Position numbers and translations under genes: made by a program. A model generated the notes under the pieces. It saw only the letters and a list, made by a program, of their open reading frames with translations, did not search any database and was not told the DNA's origin. From Cyanobacteria bacterium REEB67 (GTDB taxonomy: Bacteria > Cyanobacteriota > Vampirovibrionia > Obscuribacterales > Obscuribacteraceae), in NCBI GenBank assembly GCA_018971775.1, contig JAGXAB010000056.1, positions 1-42,637 on the forward strand: a stretch of DNA of 42,637 nucleotides, given 5' to 3'. The first letter of the stretch is position 1. Every line of letters starts with the position of its first letter. This document shows positions 38,750 through 42,637 of this stretch, in pieces.

Positions 38750-40258
38750 GTGGAACCTAATGAAGTAGACGTGAATAAAGCGACCAGTGCGGGTCATCCC
38801 GGCCTTAAACTGCTCATCCCCGAAGACATCCGCTACAACTGCCAGGGCTGCGGACGCTGCTGCTCCGGCTGGTCGGTCGGCCTGACCGAGGAAGATTACG
38901 GCCGCGTCAAAGGCACCGACTGGCAATCGCTGCATCCGGAGCTGGCCGGCAAAGAAATATTTTTCCACCGCGAAAAGGAATTTGCCGAAGGCACCGCTGC
39001 CTATCCGCACTATACGAAACCGCGGGATGATGGCTCCTGTCCATTTTTGATCAACAATCTCTGCTTTATCCACAGCACTTTAGGCGAATACGAAAAACCA
39101 ATCACATGTCGGGTTTTCCCTTATTCCTTCGTCGAAACACCGACCGGTGTCTACACAGGTGTCGTCTACAATTCGATGGCCTCGGTGCGCAATATCGGTG
39201 AACCACTTAGCGCCCAGCGCGAGAAGTTGACCGAGTATTTCAATTTGAGCATCCAGCACAAAAACGCCTCGATGCGCCCAGGCGAGCTCGATGCTCAGAT
39301 TAAGGCCGTGCAAGACGGCAGCATGGTGGCACCGGTCAGCCCCTTCGATAAAGTCAAAATCACCCCCGCCTGCGAGCTGACCTGGGAAGAATATTTGCTC
39401 ATCGAAGACCGCATGATCAGCCTCGTACTCTCGCGCCTGCGCAATCTCGACATCAAAACCAGTGCCGAAGTGCTGGAAGGCCGCCCGCACGTTCAAAACG
39501 AAGGCACCGCTGGCAGTGGCGCAAATATTTTCAACACGCTTTTGCAATGTGGTGAAATATTGATGCAGGGCCGCAAATTAAAAGTGAGCGGAGGCAATGT
39601 CGCCGACATCGCCTCCTTCGAGCCAGAGATCAAAATCCCGGCCGAGCCGCAGGCCTCCGGCACCGAACTGATGACTCTGCGCATGCTCTACTATCGCTTT
39701 TTTGTCTATCCGACCGTGCGCACAAGCGATACGAGCCTCTGGCAGATGCAGCGCAAGCGCGCCTTCGAGCCCAAAGTGGCAATCACTGTGGCCAAGGCAT
39801 TTAGTAAATATATTGGCTCCGGCTTGAACACCATTTTGATGGCCAAGGCCGGTCTGCCCCTGCTCGGCAATGTCAGCTTAAACACAGCCTTGAGCAAGGA
39901 CTTTGCCCCGATCGACGACGAGACGGATAAGCTATTTCACCGCTGGCTCTATCTCAAATTATTTTCCAAATCGTATTTTGGTCCGGCGGCGGCTGGTTTT
40001 TCGGTGCTCTCCGGTTTCAACTGTTTGACGGCCAGTATCCTCTCCGTCTTGCTCTTCGCAAAAGCGGCGGCGATTAACAAAAAGGCAGAGGCCATTGCCA
40101 TCGCCGACATCTACGAAGCCTACTGGCGACTCGATCGCGAACTGCTCACCATGGGTCAGACCCCCGAGCAGGAAAGCAAGTTTTACAATTCAGGATTGTC
40201 CTCGCCCCGTCTCTTCAACAAGAGCATCTGGACGATGGCCGGGTCGCTCAAGCTTTGA
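38750..40258 (+). CDS. YkgJ/FliB-like cysteine-cluster protein
   Basis: The product has 502 residues from the GTG at 38750, with GAAGAAGGAG just upstream. The cluster CQGCGRCC (Cys31, 34, 37 and 38) with YN before and GWS after, then Cys in DGSCPFLINNLCFIH and ITCRVFPYS, fits the CxxCxxCC family that includes flagellin lysine N-methylase FliB and YkgJ. The protein is long, with a C-terminal 350-residue helical half like FliB. It may bind a metal or Fe-S cluster. It follows the prepilin peptidase by 30 bases, which makes surface-filament modification a reasonable hypothesis, but no flagellin is here. Confidence 0.8.
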   Translation: MEPNEVDVNKATSAGHPGLKLLIPEDIRYNCQGCGRCCSGWSVGLTEEDYGRVKGTDWQSLHPELAGKEIFFHREKEFAEGTAAYPHYTKPRDDGSCPFLINNLCFIHSTLGEYEKPITCRVFPYSFVETPTGVYTGVVYNSMASVRNIGEPLSAQREKLTEYFNLSIQHKNASMRPGELDAQIKAVQDGSMVAPVSPFDKVKITPACELTWEEYLLIEDRMISLVLSRLRNLDIKTSAEVLEGRPHVQNEGTAGSGANIFNTLLQCGEILMQGRKLKVSGGNVADIASFEPEIKIPAEPQASGTELMTLRMLYYRFFVYPTVRTSDTSLWQMQRKRAFEPKVAITVAKAFSKYIGSGLNTILMAKAGLPLLGNVSLNTALSKDFAPIDDETDKLFHRWLYLKLFSKSYFGPAAAGFSVLSGFNCLTASILSVLLFAKAAAINKKAEAIAIADIYEAYWRLDRELLTMGQTPEQESKFYNSGLSSPRLFNKSIWTMAGSLKL

Positions 40259-40815
40259 TCTCTCAGGCGTCGGCGGTATTTATCTCGAACAGCGAACCGG
40301 CTTATTTTGCCGCTTGTCCGAGACACAGCCGCAGTCGCGCTCAAAAAATCGTCGATCAACTCGAGCTTGGTATTTTCGTGCCGGAAAAAGTGGTCAGCCT
40401 GGAAGATGCTCTCTGCCCCGATGATAAGCTTGCCATTGGCGCTTACGATCGCGGTTTGTATTTCTCTTTTCCGGATGCCATGTACGGCTGCATCGAAGAC
40501 CTCGATCATCCGCTTGTCAAAAAATTGCTGCGACAATATAACCGCGCTCATTGTCTTTTTATCGAGCTTAACCGATCCAGACACTATTTTGCTCTGGCGC
40601 TGCTGCGGCGCGGCAAGCTCGAAAGGCGCCTGGCAGGCGATCTGGCCCGCGATATTTTCATCGACGAGGGTAAGAAGCAGCCCGAAGAAAAGATGGAAAG
40701 GGCAACCGAACTGTACGGCTATGGCGAAAATCTGGTATCGGCGATGATGGCATCATTTATCGGTCCACCGAACAAACGCATACTGACAAAACTGCAGGTT
40801 GAAATCTTTGAATAA
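40255..40815 (+). CDS. Conserved-looking protein of unknown function
   Basis: The product has 186 residues and starts at a TTG overlapping the previous stop as TTGA. It is a mixed alpha/beta soluble protein with no signal peptide and no motif that I can name. Features are the N-terminal beta strand SAVFISNSEPAYFAA, a strand pair KLAIGAYDRGLYFSFPDAM, and C-terminal helices (MERATELYGYGENLVSAMMASFIG). Coupling to the Cys-cluster gene implies a shared task. TTG with weak Shine-Dalgarno suggests expression depends on that coupling. Confidence 0.65.
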   Translation: MISQASAVFISNSEPAYFAACPRHSRSRAQKIVDQLELGIFVPEKVVSLEDALCPDDKLAIGAYDRGLYFSFPDAMYGCIEDLDHPLVKKLLRQYNRAHCLFIELNRSRHYFALALLRRGKLERRLAGDLARDIFIDEGKKQPEEKMERATELYGYGENLVSAMMASFIGPPNKRILTKLQVEIFE

Positions 40816-40950
40816 AACCCCGAGAGCAGGACAGGGACGGGTTCATTATCAGCCGCTACCATTTAATCTAAAATTGCACACTTATCCGGCGCAGGGTGCG
40901 AAACTGGGCACAATATTTAGCGAAGACAATTTCCGGAGGACAAAGGCTCA

Positions 40951-41364
40951 ATGATACTCACACCCACCGTCCTGCTTGCCATTCTGGGCGGCCTGGTCCT
41001 CCTGGGATTTTGCTTCCAAATGGTCTTCAATAATGGCAACCCGGATTGGGCCGAGTTGGCCCTGAAATATCCCGTTTCGACGCCCTTCGACGGTACCTGG
41101 ACCGAGGGTCGTTATGATCTCGGCGCACCGAGCGACAGCGGCAATATGGGCAAGCTCGGCATGAACAGTGAAGCGATCTACATAGAGCCCAAAACCGGCG
41201 CAGCGATCCGCATCCCTTTCTTTGATGTAGAAAAAGCCGAACAAATAGACATGGGCGAAGGTCATAAACCGATTTGCTATCTCACCCTGGCCGGTGATTT
41301 CAAAATCAGCCTGCCCGATGAATTCGTCAAAAGTGCCGGCGACAAGCTGGTGATTGTCAGCTAA
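40951..41364 (+). CDS. Membrane-anchored protein of unknown function
   Basis: The product has 137 residues. One transmembrane segment lies at about 7-27 (VLLAILGGLVLLGFCFQMVF) and the remaining 108 residues form a mostly beta soluble domain (TWTEGRYDLGAP, AIRIPFFDVEKAEQ, FKISLPDEFV). It contains no recognised domain. GGAGG lies about 13 bases before the ATG, and a further AAAGG is nearer. It may be read from its own promoter. The last 8 bases overlap the convergent receiver gene. Confidence 0.7.
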   Translation: MILTPTVLLAILGGLVLLGFCFQMVFNNGNPDWAELALKYPVSTPFDGTWTEGRYDLGAPSDSGNMGKLGMNSEAIYIEPKTGAAIRIPFFDVEKAEQIDMGEGHKPICYLTLAGDFKISLPDEFVKSAGDKLVIVS

Positions 41365-41761
41365 CTTTTTTGTTTTTGGCCGCCGCCAGGACGGCGACTG
41401 CAACCCTTTCCTGACTGACTGTGCCCTTGACCAGATAATTGACCGCACCCAGACCAATCGCATCAAGGGCCACACTTTGATCCTCATTGCCGGTCAGGAC
41501 GATGATCGGCGTTAATGGACAGGCTTTTTGCACGGCACGCAATCCGTCCAGACGCAGTGAATCCGGTAGAGCCAGATCGAGCAGAACAACGTGAACGTCT
41601 GTGTTATGCAGGTGTGCTAATGCTTCTTTGATTGTCGTGACATGCGTAATCTTGAACACGTAGTCGTTCAAGGCATCGTCTTTCATGGAAGTAATTTTTT
41701 TCATCAAGAGCAGCGCATCATCAGCGTTGTCCTCGACGAGTAGCAACAATAAATCAGACAC
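41357..41761 (-). CDS. Single-domain response regulator (CheY-like receiver)
   Basis: The product has 134 residues from the GTG at 41761 with AAGGTG 5 bases upstream. The receiver signature is complete: acidic pocket Glu10-Asp11, phospho-acceptor Asp62 in VVLLDLALPD, Thr90 in IVLTG and Lys112 in YLVKG. There is no output domain, so it must act by protein contact or relay, or be part of a phosphorelay. The adjacent kinase upstream lacks the phospho-acceptor His, so its donor is unclear. The spacing (94 bases) and shared strand suggest one unit. Confidence 0.92.
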   Translation of the reverse strand: MSDLLLLLVEDNADDALLLMKKITSMKDDALNDYVFKITHVTTIKEALAHLHNTDVHVVLLDLALPDSLRLDGLRAVQKACPLTPIIVLTGNEDQSVALDAIGLGAVNYLVKGTVSQERVAVAVLAAAKNKKVS

Positions 41762-41855
41762 AAAACACCTTGCCGCGGAGATACCTCCTACAACTCTAAC
41801 AGAAAGCAGTCAGTCAGCGCCCCAAGAAGAAACAAAGCAAAATATGTGAAGACTA

Positions 41856-42637
41856 TTAGACTGAGCGCTTTTTAGGTAGCGTGAAGTAAAACGTACTGCC
41901 CTGCCCGGCGGCGGTATCGAGACCAATCTCACCGCCGTGCGAGCGGACGATCAGTCGGGCAATAGCCAGACCAAGACCGAAAGCTGCACCTTTTTGATTT
42001 TCATCACGGTAAAATTTATCAAAGACTCGTGCCGCCACATCTGGTGTCATGCCCGGTCCCTGATCGACGACGGCGACAATGACGCGAGCACCGTCTTCCA
42101 GGGCCTGCACCTTGATCGTACTATTGCGCGGAGAAAATTTGACGGCATTGTTGATCAAATTCGTCAGGACCTGAATGATGCGATTGCGATCGAGGGGTAG
42201 AATGCAATCATCACAATCGGCCACCAGTGCGATATCCTTAGCGCCGGCCAGGCTACCGATCGAATGCATCGCCTCGTTGACGACGGCCTTGATATTTTCG
42301 GAGCGCAGATTGAGCTCAATGTGCCCGGCGTCGAGCTGATCGAGGGTGAGCAGGTCGTTGACCAGGACAAGCACTTTTTCAAAATTTCCACGCGTCGAGC
42401 GCAGATTTTTGACAATTACCGCCGCCGCCGGATGAGCAGGGTCAAGGTCTTGAGCCAATCGCTCTAACGTGGACGAAGCCTCGACAATGGGCGTGCGGAT
42501 ATCGAGGGCGATTGCATTGACCAGCTCCTGACGTTGATCTTCGGCATCGATCAGCTCGTAGGCGGCGGCTTGTAGACGCTTGCCGATGGCGGCCAGCTCA
42601 TCATTGCCAAAATCAATACTGGTGCGATGACGCAGCG
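41856..42637 (-). CDS. Sensor histidine kinase C-terminal part, phospho-acceptor His replaced by Leu
   Basis: The frame is open to the window edge, so the N-terminus is missing; about 260 residues are seen. The start of the visible part (GNDELAAIGKRLQAAAYEL) looks like a HAMP end. The dimerisation helix reads NAIALDIRTPI: where functional kinases have H-[ED]-[LI]-[KR]-T-P, the His is Leu (CTC codon, 42504-42506). The ATPase domain is intact (N box NLINNAVKF, G1 DQGPGM, G2 GLGLAI), so it should bind ATP. Interpretation: a catalytically altered kinase that might phosphorylate another protein, act as a heterodimer partner, or be a sensor without autophosphorylation. Sequencing error cannot be excluded. 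Confidence 0.85.
   Translation of the reverse strand, partial: LRHRTSIDFGNDELAAIGKRLQAAAYELIDAEDQRQELVNAIALDIRTPIVEASSTLERLAQDLDPAHPAAAVIVKNLRSTRGNFEKVLVLVNDLLTLDQLDAGHIELNLRSENIKAVVNEAMHSIGSLAGAKDIALVADCDDCILPLDRNRIIQVLTNLINNAVKFSPRNSTIKVQALEDGARVIVAVVDQGPGMTPDVAARVFDKFYRDENQKGAAFGLGLAIARLIVRSHGGEIGLDTAAGQGSTFYFTLPKKRSV

Noticed and set aside
1..42637. CRISPR array, insertion sequences, tRNA or rRNA genes
   Set aside because: No regularly spaced direct repeats with unique spacers, no transposase and no recognisable tRNA or rRNA sequence was found on either strand by eye.

Overview
The window is bacterial chromosomal DNA, GC-rich and densely coded on both strands, with frequent GTG and TTG starts. 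I see no tRNA, rRNA, insertion sequence, phage gene or CRISPR array. Several traits recall the non-photosynthetic relatives of cyanobacteria (Vampirovibrionia/Obscuribacterales): very large secreted repeat proteins, a MoeB-rhodanese fusion, a fasciclin protein, LysM and EF-hand-like repeat proteins, a degenerate J-domain protein and an FtsH-type protease. That placement is an inference from gene style, not from a marker search.

Layout. 1-5145: 3' end of a giant secreted beta-helix-type adhesin with a FecR-like tail, closed by a strong terminator. 5266-6283: a winged-helix/nucleotidyltransferase plus HEPN-like pair that looks like a toxin-antitoxin module. 6293-11501 (minus strand): a PaaI-type thioesterase, a PAS sensor kinase, a MoeB-rhodanese fusion, a small Cys-containing protein and a HAMP sensor kinase. 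11926-12847: trxA and a secreted fasciclin protein. 13118-18540: the most unusual block, with a membrane-anchored thioredoxin fold lacking both active-site cysteines, a small exported peptide, a 1149-residue FtsH-like protease with three AAA+ modules in one chain, and a secreted propeller-like protein. 18591-20551 (minus strand): a TPR-matrixin protease and a rubredoxin-like/DUF1858 pair. 20825-23149: an epimerase remnant, a SAM methyltransferase and two tandem Hsp20 genes. 23232-28742: a LysM repeat protein, an unknown gene, a CPBP membrane protease and two small secreted proteins. 28746-35550 (minus strand): an FtsB/DivIC-like protein, a phosphohexomutase coupled to a YD-repeat-like protein, a J-like protein, an FHA protein, a zinc-ribbon protein and TsaD. 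35800-37698: three small secreted proteins behind a good promoter. 37772-41364: RidA, a CpaA-type prepilin peptidase, a YkgJ/FliB-like Cys-cluster protein and two unknowns. 41357-42637 (minus strand): a CheY-like receiver and a truncated kinase whose phospho-acceptor His is Leu.

Together the genes point to a diderm-like, surface-active bacterium with much envelope biology (adhesin, LysM, FtsB, prepilin peptidase, exported peptides, membrane proteases) and protein quality control (FtsH-like protease, Hsp20, thioredoxin). The best candidate for an undescribed system is 13118-18540. Adding to the interest are the HEPN/nucleotidyltransferase pair, the three-gene secreted cluster and the His-less kinase with its receiver.
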